Positions 7,329 through 13,833 are shown, counted from the first letter of the stretch. The stretch: 15,635 nucleotides of DNA from Campylobacteraceae bacterium (GCA_031276365.1 JAISNG010000063.1:1-15635); one strand, 5' to 3'. Made by a program: numbers and translations. The notes: a model not told the origin generated them from the letters alone.

Positions 7329-8114
7329 TTAAGAGAGAGGTATTACAGGTGGCTTTGTATTTGTGATCTCCCCCTTAGCCTCACGGTAGGCGTTGATGTG
7401 TTTTTGAGACTGATAGAATGAATTTCTGTTTTGTTTGACGTAGTCAAGTTGCGTGAAAGGCTTTATGTCCATATGCTCAAGAAAAAGTTTGAATTCGTCA
7501 AGAGGTAAGAGGGATAAGTACTTAGGGTTTACGCTCATAGTAGCTTCTATTCTGAATAATGGAGAGGCTAATTTATTCTTTGACTGCTTGTTGTAGATGA
7601 CTATTCTATCAAGCATTGGGTAACCTGTGTCGTTTACGTAATAAGTGTCGGTGTCTTTGTATCTTGTAATACGGTAATGTTTCTCAAGATTAGCAAGGTT
7701 TGGTTTGTATGGCGTATCGTAGCAAATATCAATTGATGTTATTGTCTTGAATAGGGATATTAGTTTGTCGATTAGTTGATGATTTGGCTCTTTGTGAGGC
7801 TGTGTAATGCCGAATATTACTAACATTGATTTGCGATATTTGGGATAATCAGAGAGATTAAAATAAAAAATATCCTCATCTTTTAGTCTGTATGCACTTG
7901 AAAGCTCTTTAGTCGTATGCCTTTTAATAGCTTTATGATAAAGTTCATCTATCTTTTTAAGCTTAACCCATTCGCCTATTGCTTTTAGACTATCAAGTTT
8001 GTATTGCCTGCTAAAGGTTATGCGTAATGTATCAATATTCAAGCTGATTTGGTTTTGCAGGTTGAATTGGTTTAGCGTGTTGGTTAAGCTTAAAAGAAGT
8101 TTATTGTTCGGCAT
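7329..8114 (-). CDS. Possible replication initiation protein (Rep_trans-like)
   Basis: A 261-residue soluble protein. Its central motif TSIDICYDTPYKPN, the later MLDRIVIYNKQSKN and the following FRIEATMSVNPKYL resemble the layout of rolling-circle type replication initiation factors of plasmids and filamentous phages (acidic motif, YNK, RxE). I cannot see an unambiguous HUH motif. The C-terminal half has Gln/Asn-rich helices (DYVKQNRNSFYQSQKHINAY). The ATG at 8114 has no good ribosome-binding site, and the upstream in-frame stop is only 16 bp away. Its position next to a TA pair and regulatory genes fits a replication or copy-control module. It could instead be an unrelated element protein. 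Confidence 0.45.
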   Translation of the reverse strand: MPNNKLLLSLTNTLNQFNLQNQISLNIDTLRITFSRQYKLDSLKAIGEWVKLKKIDELYHKAIKRHTTKELSSAYRLKDEDIFYFNLSDYPKYRKSMLVIFGITQPHKEPNHQLIDKLISLFKTITSIDICYDTPYKPNLANLEKHYRITRYKDTDTYYVNDTGYPMLDRIVIYNKQSKNKLASPLFRIEATMSVNPKYLSLLPLDEFKLFLEHMDIKPFTQLDYVKQNRNSFYQSQKHINAYREAKGEITNTKPPVIPLS

Positions 8115-8385
8115 AGTTTCTAAGACACATTAGGCGCGCGCGCGCACGCGAGGGAATGGTGCGAAGTACTGTGTAATCGTGGCTCTTGAGAAAAAAGTGC
8201 CATTTTTTTGTATGCTTTAAATGACAATAAGAGCTTATTTGACTTCAAATAACAAGGGGTATTTTTTAATGATAACCCTATGCAACTTTTAAGCATTAAT
8301 TCAGTTTTAGATGTGCTGTTTTTGTATTGTAAAAATTGATTATTTATGATAGAATTCATCTGTTATTTTTTTTATCGGGGAGGAG
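8115..8385. other. Intergenic region with GC-alternating tract, possible origin or control region
   Basis: This 271-bp gap upstream of the Rep-like gene contains 17 nt of strictly alternating purine-pyrimidine GC sequence (8134-8150), striking in AT-rich DNA and of Z-DNA-forming type. It also has AAAAAAGTGCCATTTTTT-like symmetry near 8195-8215. A 79-codon minus-strand frame here (8120-8359) reads through the GC tract, lacks a Shine-Dalgarno and looks non-coding. An origin next to an initiator gene would be a natural place, but no iterons or nick site can be identified. Confidence 0.35.
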
Positions 8386-8619
8386 TTAATCCTCCCGAAT
8401 ATCCCTCCCGCTGTTTAAATACTTCTTAGCCTTGTTATGGTCTTTAATCGTCCACCACTTGAATGTATGAGTTTCGTTCCATTCACAAGAACAAATACCC
8501 TCACGCTTTAATTCATTGAGGTATGCATTTGCGTTAGAGATAACAAATGGAGCCGCTGTTACGCGTCCCTCCTCAAGCATTGCTTCTAAGAGCGTTTGTT
8601 TATGCACTGAAGTTTTCAC
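8386..8619 (-). CDS. Small winged-helix-like protein coupled to the excisionase-type gene
   Basis: A 77-residue protein: an N-terminal helical part (KQTLLEAMLEEGRVTAAPFV, then SNANAYLNELKREGICSCEW) followed by a short beta wing (THTFKWWTI). This looks like the helix-turn-helix proteins of prophages and integrative elements in which a recognition helix ending in LxxLKxxG precedes the wing. The start is a GTG overlapping the previous gene's TGA by 4 bp, with GGAGGTG in place, so translation is coupled to the AlpA-like protein. A partner regulator or excision accessory factor is likely; the DNA target is unknown. Confidence 0.55.
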   Translation of the reverse strand: MKTSVHKQTLLEAMLEEGRVTAAPFVISNANAYLNELKREGICSCEWNETHTFKWWTIKDHNKAKKYLNSGRDIRED

Positions 8620-8849
8620 TGTTCACCTCCAGCTGTTTGAATGGATTGGCTATCAAGCCATTTATCCAATTCAACTATCGGATACAATATTTTTGTATTC
8701 TTGCCTCCGTTAGCACCTGTTTTGAGTTTGATGTATTTAGCTCCTATGCCGTTAGCTCTTAAACGCTTCAGTGTTGAAACCGAAAGCTTTAGATACTCCG
8801 CCGCTTCTTTCTGCGTTAAGACTGCTTCGGTCTTATTTTCGTTTTTCAT
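8616..8849 (-). CDS. AlpA/excisionase-type helix-turn-helix protein
   Basis: A 77-residue MerR-like HTH (HTH_17) protein: VLTQKEAAEYLKLSVSTLKR forms the helix-turn-helix at residues 10-29, followed by RANGIGAKYIKLK and the wing ILYPIVELDKWLDSQ. Such proteins are excisionases (Xis) or AlpA-type activators of the integrase in integrative elements and phage satellites. The start has a strong AAGGAG (8856-8861) 6 nt upstream. It heads a minus-strand operon with the winged-helix protein. Its likely targets are the repeats in the 8850-9163 gap or the att arms; this is an inference. Confidence 0.8.
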   Translation of the reverse strand: MKNENKTEAVLTQKEAAEYLKLSVSTLKRLRANGIGAKYIKLKTGANGGKNTKILYPIVELDKWLDSQSIQTAGGEQ

Positions 8850-8971
8850 ATTATACTCCTTGTAAAATTTAGAAAATTAGTAACACAAATTCTTTTAAGA
8901 GTATTATTTTGTGAATGCTAATTCTCATAAAAATATTATTTCATATTTTTTTTGAATTATCAAGTAAAAAG

Positions 8972-8983
8972 GTTTAATTAAAC
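8972..8983. repeat. Perfect 12-bp palindrome, candidate operator
   Basis: GTTTAATTAAAC reads the same on both strands and lies 120 bp upstream of the AlpA-type gene. It is a candidate dimer-binding site for one of the element's two HTH proteins. Confidence 0.3.
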
Positions 8984-9050
8984 TAAATCCACTTCAAAAG
9001 ACTAAAATATTGATTATGCCCATAAAATAGGAGTGTTTAACTACGCGAGA

Positions 9051-9094
9051 GGATAATTTGATTTTATTTGGGGGATAATTTGGCTTTATTTTGG
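9051..9094. repeat. 22-bp tandem direct repeat (two copies)
   Basis: Two adjacent units, 9051-9072 and 9073-9094, both begin GGATAATTTG and match at 19 of 22 positions. Two helical turns per unit fits cooperative binding of a regulator, an excisionase or a replication initiator. Which protein binds cannot be told. Confidence 0.5.
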
Positions 9095-9130
9095 TAAAAC
9101 ACTTTATGGATATTTTTTTTAATGAAGTGC

Positions 9131-9150
9131 TAAAAATAGCGTTGCTATCG
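9131..9150 (-). terminator. Probable terminator of the integrase operon
   Basis: On the minus strand ATAGC-AAC-GCTAT (9136-9148) forms a short stem, extendable by a G-U pair, followed directly by TTTTT. It begins 16 bp after the stop of the 215-aa gene. Confidence 0.45.
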
Positions 9151-9163
9151 GGTTAGAACGGCT

Positions 9164-9805
9164 TTATGGACGTTTTTTAAAAATGCTCTTTATTTTTTGG
9201 TTAAAACGAATATGTGAAAGTATTTTTGCTTTTATCTCTTTTACAATAATGTTCGCATCGCTGCTGTCTATTCCAAGAATAGTTATGCCATTATCATAAG
9301 TGTAATTGCCATAAAGATTATCTGTGTAAAAAGATTGTGGATACGGCAGGTTACGTTCACCTTTTTTTTGTAAATATTTAAGTCTTTTACTAAAGTTTTT
9401 ATCACTTAGTTTGAGACGTGCTAAGCGTGTTAAAACATTGCAGTAGTGTATCCACCCATAATAATACTCCTCATCAACTCCATTAAAATATTTATTCAAA
9501 AGTTTCAATATCTCAAGGTTCTTAAACTTCTTTATTTCTTTTATTGTGGCTGTTCTTAACTCATCAGATAAATCAGATAAATACGTGTTACTATGTCCAT
9601 ATGTTGCGTTATTAATGGCTTCCTCTTTTGCAGTAATCAACTCGTAGTGTTTTACTTGTCTTTTCTCGCGCTTTCTTGCATTGTCTTTGTTTCTGCGCTT
9701 TTTTTGTTCGGCTTTGGATTTTTCTTCGTCAAGTGCTTTGTATGCGTTCATTGTAGATGAGTAATCGCTAAGTTTATCATTATCTGAAGATAGTATGTTG
9801 CTCAT
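9164..9805 (-). CDS. Hypothetical protein co-translated with the integrase
   Basis: About 213 residues, family not recognised. The N-terminal 60 residues are strongly charged (KSKAEQKKRRNKDNARKREK) and likely a coiled coil or nucleic-acid-binding stretch; the remainder is mixed, with a Tyr-rich segment (FNGVDEEYYYGWIHYCNV) and a basic C terminus (IRFNQKIKSIFKKRP). There is no signal peptide or membrane span. I place the start at the ATG at 9805, whose ATGA overlaps the integrase stop; another ATG two codons upstream (9811) is possible, and AAGGGG lies before both. Tight coupling to the integrase suggests a role in recombination, replication or regulation of the element. Confidence 0.65.
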   Translation of the reverse strand: MSNILSSDNDKLSDYSSTMNAYKALDEEKSKAEQKKRRNKDNARKREKRQVKHYELITAKEEAINNATYGHSNTYLSDLSDELRTATIKEIKKFKNLEILKLLNKYFNGVDEEYYYGWIHYCNVLTRLARLKLSDKNFSKRLKYLQKKGERNLPYPQSFYTDNLYGNYTYDNGITILGIDSSDANIIVKEIKAKILSHIRFNQKIKSIFKKRP

Positions 9806-10962
9806 TTCCATAATCCCCTTATTGCTTCACGCCCATTTTTCGGTGATAACTTTGCGTATCTCAATGTTTCTTCAATGTTTTTGTGGTCTAAGAGTTCCAT
9901 TATCGTGTAAATCGGAACGCTGTTTATTGCTAAATGGCTTGCGAATGTATGCCTTAACGTATGGATTACAACGCGGTTTTTAGCGTCTTTAGCGTCAAGT
10001 CCTTGATTAAATAGCTTGTTTAAAATCGGTTGTAATGCCTTTTGAATAGAACGGCTTATGCACTTAACGGATTGCTTAAAGCTCTCTTGATTAATAGCCC
10101 GTCCTCGTGTATCAAGCAACAAATCATTTGGATTTTTAAGCATACGATAGCGTTGTGTGAGCAGAGGCAAAAGACTGCTCGTATTGTCAATGTAGCCTGA
10201 ATAGGTATTATTGGTTTTATGGTTTTTTAGGTTGATAATGCCATTGGTGAGGTTAATATCTTTTTTGGTTATGCTTGTTATTGTTTCCAATCGTCCGCCC
10301 GTGCTTAAAGAGAGTTCAACAAATAATAAAAGCTCTGATTTGTCTTTGACTGCTTCTTTTAGTTGTTCTACCTCATCGTGATTTAGAAAACGCTCTCTTG
10401 CATTATCTATCTTTGGCTTATCCACTTTTTTGCAAGGATTAAGCCCTTTAAATAGCTCTCTATCAATAGCAAAGTTGAAAACTGCGCTTATGCGTTCCAA
10501 ATAGCTAAGAACTGTTTTTGGTGATTTGTTATTGCTTACAAGCTCTTTTTTGAATTTGTCTATTGTTTCGGGCGTGATAGTATCCAAAGAGTTACTGCCG
10601 AAAATGTTTTCAATGGCTGTGTAAGCGTGAGATACTTTTTTTGAAATATCTTTGCTCTGAACGTATCTATTCACTGCTTCTTTGAATGTAATGCCGTCCT
10701 TTTGCTTGTGTTTGATTATCGGAGTATCATCACCAAATCTTAACTTGTTAATGGCTTCGTTTCGTTTCTGATGGCAAAACGGCTCGTTTATGCCCTCGCT
10801 CTCTTTACCGATAAATACTTTGTTGGTTTTGCCGTTTATCTTGTAAACTACATAAAAAGATTTATCACCATTTGATAGAACGCTATGATAAACGCCTGTA
10901 AACCTTTTGCTCTTGGTTAGCTTTGTACCTGTCTTTTTGCCGTCTTTGATTTGTTCAATCAT
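9802..10962 (-). CDS. int: Tyrosine recombinase / phage-type integrase
   Basis: A 386-residue site-specific recombinase. An arm-binding-type N-terminal domain (FYVVYKINGKTNKVFIGK) is followed by a SAM-like core-binding domain at about 90-175 and the catalytic domain from about 190. The catalytic set is complete: Arg224 in STGGRLETI, a lysine at 246 or 249 in NLKNHKT, His334 and Arg337 in HTLRHTFASHLA, His360 in LLDHKN, and the nucleophile Tyr369 in RYAKL. AGAGG lies 8 nt before the ATG. It sits next to the right end of the element, as expected for the enzyme that uses the flanking att sites. It looks functional. Confidence 0.95.
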   Translation of the reverse strand: MIEQIKDGKKTGTKLTKSKRFTGVYHSVLSNGDKSFYVVYKINGKTNKVFIGKESEGINEPFCHQKRNEAINKLRFGDDTPIIKHKQKDGITFKEAVNRYVQSKDISKKVSHAYTAIENIFGSNSLDTITPETIDKFKKELVSNNKSPKTVLSYLERISAVFNFAIDRELFKGLNPCKKVDKPKIDNARERFLNHDEVEQLKEAVKDKSELLLFVELSLSTGGRLETITSITKKDINLTNGIINLKNHKTNNTYSGYIDNTSSLLPLLTQRYRMLKNPNDLLLDTRGRAINQESFKQSVKCISRSIQKALQPILNKLFNQGLDAKDAKNRVVIHTLRHTFASHLAINSVPIYTIMELLDHKNIEETLRYAKLSPKNGREAIRGLWK

Positions 10963-11147
10963 TTGTCTAACCTCTTTTTGGTGTAACTTACGTGCAACCG
11001 TATTTTATCAAAGTTTGGCTTAATTGACTTTAAGAGGTCTTTTTTGCTATCATTACAAAGTATGATTTTAAGGGACTTTTGAAAGCTTTTGAAGTCATTT
11101 AAGTTTAGGTGATTTTTGTATGGTAGCTGGGGGGAGACCTGCTCCAT
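10959..11147 (-). CDS. Small frame spanning the right junction, overlapping the integrase start
   Basis: A frame of about 62 codons begins in host DNA (ATG at 11145-11147), crosses the right core and ends with a TGA that overlaps the integrase ATG by 4 bp. Residues after the junction (LNLNDFKSFQKSLKIILCND and a Lys-rich tail) have a natural composition. There is no good ribosome-binding site, and the frame contains the candidate arm repeat, so it may be only a chance frame through the attachment region. In an excised circle it would continue into the other end of the element. Confidence 0.25.
   Translation of the reverse strand: MEQVSPQLPYKNHLNLNDFKSFQKSLKIILCNDSKKDLLKSIKPNFDKIRLHVSYTKKRLDK
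11067..11080. repeat. Right subterminal inverted repeat, candidate integrase arm site
   Basis: TTTAAGGGACTTTT is the perfect reverse complement of the 14-mer at 5645-5658 and lies 48 bp inside the right core. Directly after it the octamer CTTTTGAA occurs twice (11076-11093 region). In the circular form the two 14-mers would face each other around the core. Confidence 0.5.
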
Positions 11148-12100
11148 CAAAAAGTCTTTTGGATTACATCAAATCAAAAAAAGAACTGCGCGAAAATCTT
11201 GATGAATTAGCGGACGGACTTAGAAGATTGAAGGCTGACATGCTCCGTTACGAAGTGGTAACGATGGCGCTTTATGCGCAAAATATTCTTTATAAAAAAG
11301 ATAAAAATGGTTTTGGAAGATTTGTCATCATAGACGATATAGGTTCTGCCGCGCTTATCCCGATAGAGTATTGGTTTGGTTTTGCGGGACGAGAGAGAGT
11401 TAAGAGAAGATGGGAGAGATTTCTCAAATGCACAAAGGCAAAATATCACAACGAGTTAGTAGATAAGCTGATAGAAAAAGCCTCAGCTGATAATGCTGTG
11501 GTTTTAGGCGATGAATATTTTGTCGGCCAAGGCTTAGCCAAACAGTGTTTTGTCTATCCAAAAAATGATGCTTTGTGTGTAAAAATACCATATAACGAAG
11601 GCGGTGTTTTAGAAATCAAAAGAGAGTTGAAATATATCAATATGTTGAGAAAAAGAGGCGTAGAGTGCGATATATTGCCAATATATTATGGTGAAATTTC
11701 TACAAATATGGGCATAGGGCATCTGTTTTGGTTAGTGAGGGATTATGATGGTAAAATATCGCAAAGTTTATACTATTATTTAAAATCAAATATCATATTG
11801 GAAGCTAACTTTACATCTTTGCTTATTGCATTGAAAGAGTTGAAAGAGAAAATACTTGCAAATGAGATAATCACAATGGGGCTTTTTGCGGGAAATTTTC
11901 TTTGCAAAAGAGAGAGCGAAAATACTCTTAAAATCATCTTGATAAACGATTTGGGTTCCGCCGCGCTTATCCCGATAGAGTATTGGTTCAGTTTTGCAGC
12001 GCGTGCGCGAGTTAAAAGAAAATGGAAAAAGTTCATAGACTATTTGAGCAAAAAATACACAAATCCATTAGTACATGAGTTGATAGAGCAGATAAAATAG
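11120..12100 (+). CDS. C-terminal half of YrbL domain 1 fused to a complete YrbL domain 2, with an element-derived start
   Basis: The 326-residue frame begins with MVAGG contributed by the element, then continues as the missing C-terminal half of the interrupted YrbL domain: ALYAQNIL (Asn55) and VIIDDIGSAALIPIEYWF (Asp72/73). From about residue 125 a whole second domain follows: VGQGLAKQCFVYPK, LCVKIP with Lys155, KRELKY, STNMGIGHLFW, LFAGNFL (Asn259), INDLGSAALIPIEYWF (Asp277). Glycine loop, lysine, Asn and Asp suggest a kinase-like fold of the YrbL (PhoP-network) family; the substrate is unknown, with a surface glycan or lipid inferred from neighbours. AGGTGA lies 7 nt before the ATG, so the product may still be made. 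It ends 3 bp from the convergent acyltransferase. Confidence 0.7.
   Translation: MVAGGRPAPSKSLLDYIKSKKELRENLDELADGLRRLKADMLRYEVVTMALYAQNILYKKDKNGFGRFVIIDDIGSAALIPIEYWFGFAGRERVKRRWERFLKCTKAKYHNELVDKLIEKASADNAVVLGDEYFVGQGLAKQCFVYPKNDALCVKIPYNEGGVLEIKRELKYINMLRKRGVECDILPIYYGEISTNMGIGHLFWLVRDYDGKISQSLYYYLKSNIILEANFTSLLIALKELKEKILANEIITMGLFAGNFLCKRESENTLKIILINDLGSAALIPIEYWFSFAARARVKRKWKKFIDYLSKKYTNPLVHELIEQIK
11129..11141. repeat. Right attachment site (attR)
   Basis: GGGGGGAGACCTG, six Gs instead of ten, is the direct counterpart of the left site. Host YrbL coding sequence starts immediately after it (RPAPSKSLLDYI). The sequence before it belongs to the element. Confidence 0.7.
11348..11988 (+). 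repeat. Duplicated kinase-domain segment with identical 29-bp blocks
   Basis: Positions 11348-11376 and 11960-11988 are identical over 29 bp and encode the AALIPIEYW motif of the two YrbL domains. They are 612 bp (204 codons) apart in the same frame, so recombination between them would remove one domain without breaking the frame. Confidence 0.75.
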
Positions 12101-12103
12101 CTG

Positions 12104-12994
12104 TTATAATTTCCATCTGTTGTGCATCCAAAACCACTGTTCGGGCGCTTCTTTGACGGCGCGCTCCAAAATATCATTATAATACTGCGTGAGTGCTTGT
12201 ATCTTCTCCTCTTCGCCATCTTTATCATCTGCTTTATAATCTGCTGTACCATAAAAAATTATCCGATATTTTCCGCACCCTTCGCGCTTTGTAAATATCG
12301 GAATCACCAAAGGGTTATATTTTAATTTTAAACTCGCAACAGATATAGTTGTGCGGCACTCGATGCCAAAAAAAGTCGTCAAAACACTGTTTACGCGTCC
12401 TGCTTTCTGGTCTATCAACAAGCCGACGTTTCCGCACTCTCTTAGCGTTTTGACCATTTTTCTCATAGCTTCGTTTTTATAGATATTTTGGTTGCCGTAT
12501 TTTTCTCTGAAAGGTTTTGTAAGGTTTTTTTCTATTAGTTTATTATCGCCCTCTCTTCCTATCGCAACCATAGAATAACCGTTCATTGCCATAAGGTGCG
12601 GCAGGATTTCCCAATTACCAAAATGCGCCGTTACAAAAACGATACCGTTTTTGTTCTCTTTTGCAATACCGCTTAGAGATTTTAAAATCTCATCTTTGTT
12701 GATTAAAAAATCGTCAATATGTTTTCTACCGCCCATGATAAGCATAATCTCAGAGGCAGTTATGGCAACGCTTTTAAAACACGCTTTTGCAAGAGCGTAA
12801 ATCTCTTTTTTGCTTTTTTGCGGATATACAAGAGTTAGGTTTTTTATCGTCAGCTCCCTTCTGGATTTTAGAGCGCGAAACAAAATCAATGCAAAAAATT
12901 TAAATATGGCAGATAGAAACGAAGCGGGCAGGATTTTGGAAAGTTTTAGAAAAAAAAGAACCGTTAAATATTGTATCCTTTGCAAAATCGACAT
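12104..12994 (-). CDS. lpxL: Lipid A biosynthesis late acyltransferase (LpxL/HtrB family)
   Basis: This 296-residue inner-membrane-associated enzyme transfers a fatty acyl chain from acyl-ACP to lipid A precursor. A hydrophobic N-terminal anchor (ILQRIQYLTVLFFLKL, FKFFALILF) precedes the acyltransferase domain. The catalytic H-x4-E is HFGNWE (His124, Glu129), followed by the LLIDQKAGRVN block and the closing APEQWFWMHNRWK typical of the family. An upstream ATG at 13048 is unlikely because the promoter's -10 box lies downstream of it. The ATG at 12994 has AAGG immediately before it; a TTG at 12985 has better spacing and is an alternative. The exact chain length and position acylated cannot be told. 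Confidence 0.88.
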   Translation of the reverse strand: MSILQRIQYLTVLFFLKLSKILPASFLSAIFKFFALILFRALKSRRELTIKNLTLVYPQKSKKEIYALAKACFKSVAITASEIMLIMGGRKHIDDFLINKDEILKSLSGIAKENKNGIVFVTAHFGNWEILPHLMAMNGYSMVAIGREGDNKLIEKNLTKPFREKYGNQNIYKNEAMRKMVKTLRECGNVGLLIDQKAGRVNSVLTTFFGIECRTTISVASLKLKYNPLVIPIFTKREGCGKYRIIFYGTADYKADDKDGEEEKIQALTQYYNDILERAVKEAPEQWFWMHNRWKL

Positions 12995-13015
12995 CCTTAA
13001 TGGGTCTAAATGGGC

Positions 13016-13048
13016 TATAATTATACAAGAAAAAAACCAAAAGGACAA
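13016..13048. promoter_or_regulatory. Overlapping divergent promoters for the acyltransferase and exonuclease genes
   Basis: The perfect palindrome TATAATTATA (13016-13025) supplies a -10 box on both strands: 13016-13021 for the + gene and 13020-13025 for the - gene. For the minus strand a TTGTCC (13043-13048) lies exactly 17 bp upstream as a -35. The + gene has no clear -35, and its ribosome-binding site AAGGAC (13041-13046) overlaps the minus -35. RNA polymerase could serve only one direction at a time. Confidence 0.6.
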
Positions 13049-13050
13049 TT

Positions 13051-13833
13051 ATGATTTGTGTATTTGACTGCGAAACTATTCCTGATTTTAATCTGCTGCG
13101 GGAAATTTTTGACTTTGAAGGAAGCGATGCGGATGTAGCGGCTCTTGCCATGAGCGAACAAAAAGAGCGAAGCGGGAGCGATTTTTTACCTGTGATATTT
13201 CATCAAACTGTGGCTATATCGGCAGTGGTTGCAGATGATTTCGGAATGTTCATGAGAGTTAGCAGTATGGACGGCAAAGACGAAGAGGAGTTACTAAGGA
13301 CATTTTTGTCGTTTATAGACAAGAAAAATCCTAAACTCATAAGTTTCAACGGGCGTTCATTTGATATACCGATGATTTTGACGCGCGCTATGCGTTACAA
13401 TCTGTCGTGTCCGTCCTATTTTGACACGGACAATAAAGAGCTTGGCAAAAGCAAATGGGACAGCTACAGATACCGCTACAGCGATAGATTTCATGTAGAT
13501 TTGTTAGACCATATAAGCGATTTTGGCGCGGTGAGAGGGTTAAAACTTGACCATCTTTGTACTATGGCTGGACTTCCTGGAAAGTATGATGTAAATGGTG
13601 GACAGGTGATGGATTTGTATCTTAAAAACGAACTTGAAAAGATAAGGGAGTATTGCGAGAGCGACACTTTGAATACATATTGGCTCTATCTGAAATATGA
13701 ACTTTTAAAGGGAAATATAACTGTTGAGGATTATAAGCGTTCCATATTTGCTATGAGTGAAAAGATGCCTTCACACAGAGGATATAAAACTGTTTTTGCA
13801 GATGCGGTGAAGAGAGAACTTAATATTAATTGA
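13051..13833 (+). CDS. PolB-like 3'-5' exonuclease (DEDDy family)
   Basis: A 260-residue protein with the exonuclease fold of the predicted PolB-like 3'-5' exonuclease family (DNA_pol_B_exo2). Asp6 and Glu8 lie in VFDCETI (Exo I), Asp105 in LISFNGRSFDIPMIL (Exo II), and Tyr201 and Asp205 in EYCESDTLNTYWLYLKY (Exo III, DEDDy type), all intact. Two metal ions would be held by these acids to remove 3' nucleotides from DNA. No polymerase domain is present. It starts at an ATG with AAGGAC just upstream. A role in DNA repair or end processing is likely; the biological substrate is not known. Confidence 0.88.
   Translation: MICVFDCETIPDFNLLREIFDFEGSDADVAALAMSEQKERSGSDFLPVIFHQTVAISAVVADDFGMFMRVSSMDGKDEEELLRTFLSFIDKKNPKLISFNGRSFDIPMILTRAMRYNLSCPSYFDTDNKELGKSKWDSYRYRYSDRFHVDLLDHISDFGAVRGLKLDHLCTMAGLPGKYDVNGGQVMDLYLKNELEKIREYCESDTLNTYWLYLKYELLKGNITVEDYKRSIFAMSEKMPSHRGYKTVFADAVKRELNIN

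Larger units (their letters stand above)
8850..9163. other. Regulatory gap between the integrase operon and the AlpA-type operon
   Basis: The gap is about 314 bp and very AT-rich, with no gene seen. It contains a perfect 12-bp palindrome (8972-8983), a 22-bp tandem direct repeat (9051-9094) and a terminator-like hairpin for the integrase operon (9131-9150). The segment CTTTATGGA followed by a T-run also occurs twice, at 9102 and 9162; the second copy covers the stop codon of the 215-aa gene. Confidence 0.5.
5604..11138. mobile_element. Small integrative element (about 5.5 kb) inserted in a YrbL-type gene
   Basis: The element is bounded by direct GGGGGGAGAC copies and separates two complementary halves of one host domain. 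It carries, from right to left on the minus strand, a tyrosine integrase beside the right end, a coupled 215-aa protein, an AlpA/Xis-type HTH protein, a winged-helix-like protein, a possible replication initiator, and a YefM-YoeB type pair; the far left has a + strand hypothetical gene. A perfect 14-bp inverted repeat lies just inside the ends (5645-5658 and 11067-11080). No transposase, relaxase, terminase or capsid gene is visible, so it could be an integrated plasmid, a phage-satellite-like island or a remnant of something larger. Confidence 0.8.

Noticed and set aside
8120..8359. 79-codon minus-strand open frame upstream of the Rep-like gene
   Set aside because: Reads through the alternating GC tract, has no Shine-Dalgarno and an improbable composition; intergenic is more likely.
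12995..13048. 18-codon N-terminal extension of the acyltransferase (start at 13048)
   Set aside because: The -10 and -35 boxes of its own promoter lie within this extension, so the transcript begins downstream of that ATG.
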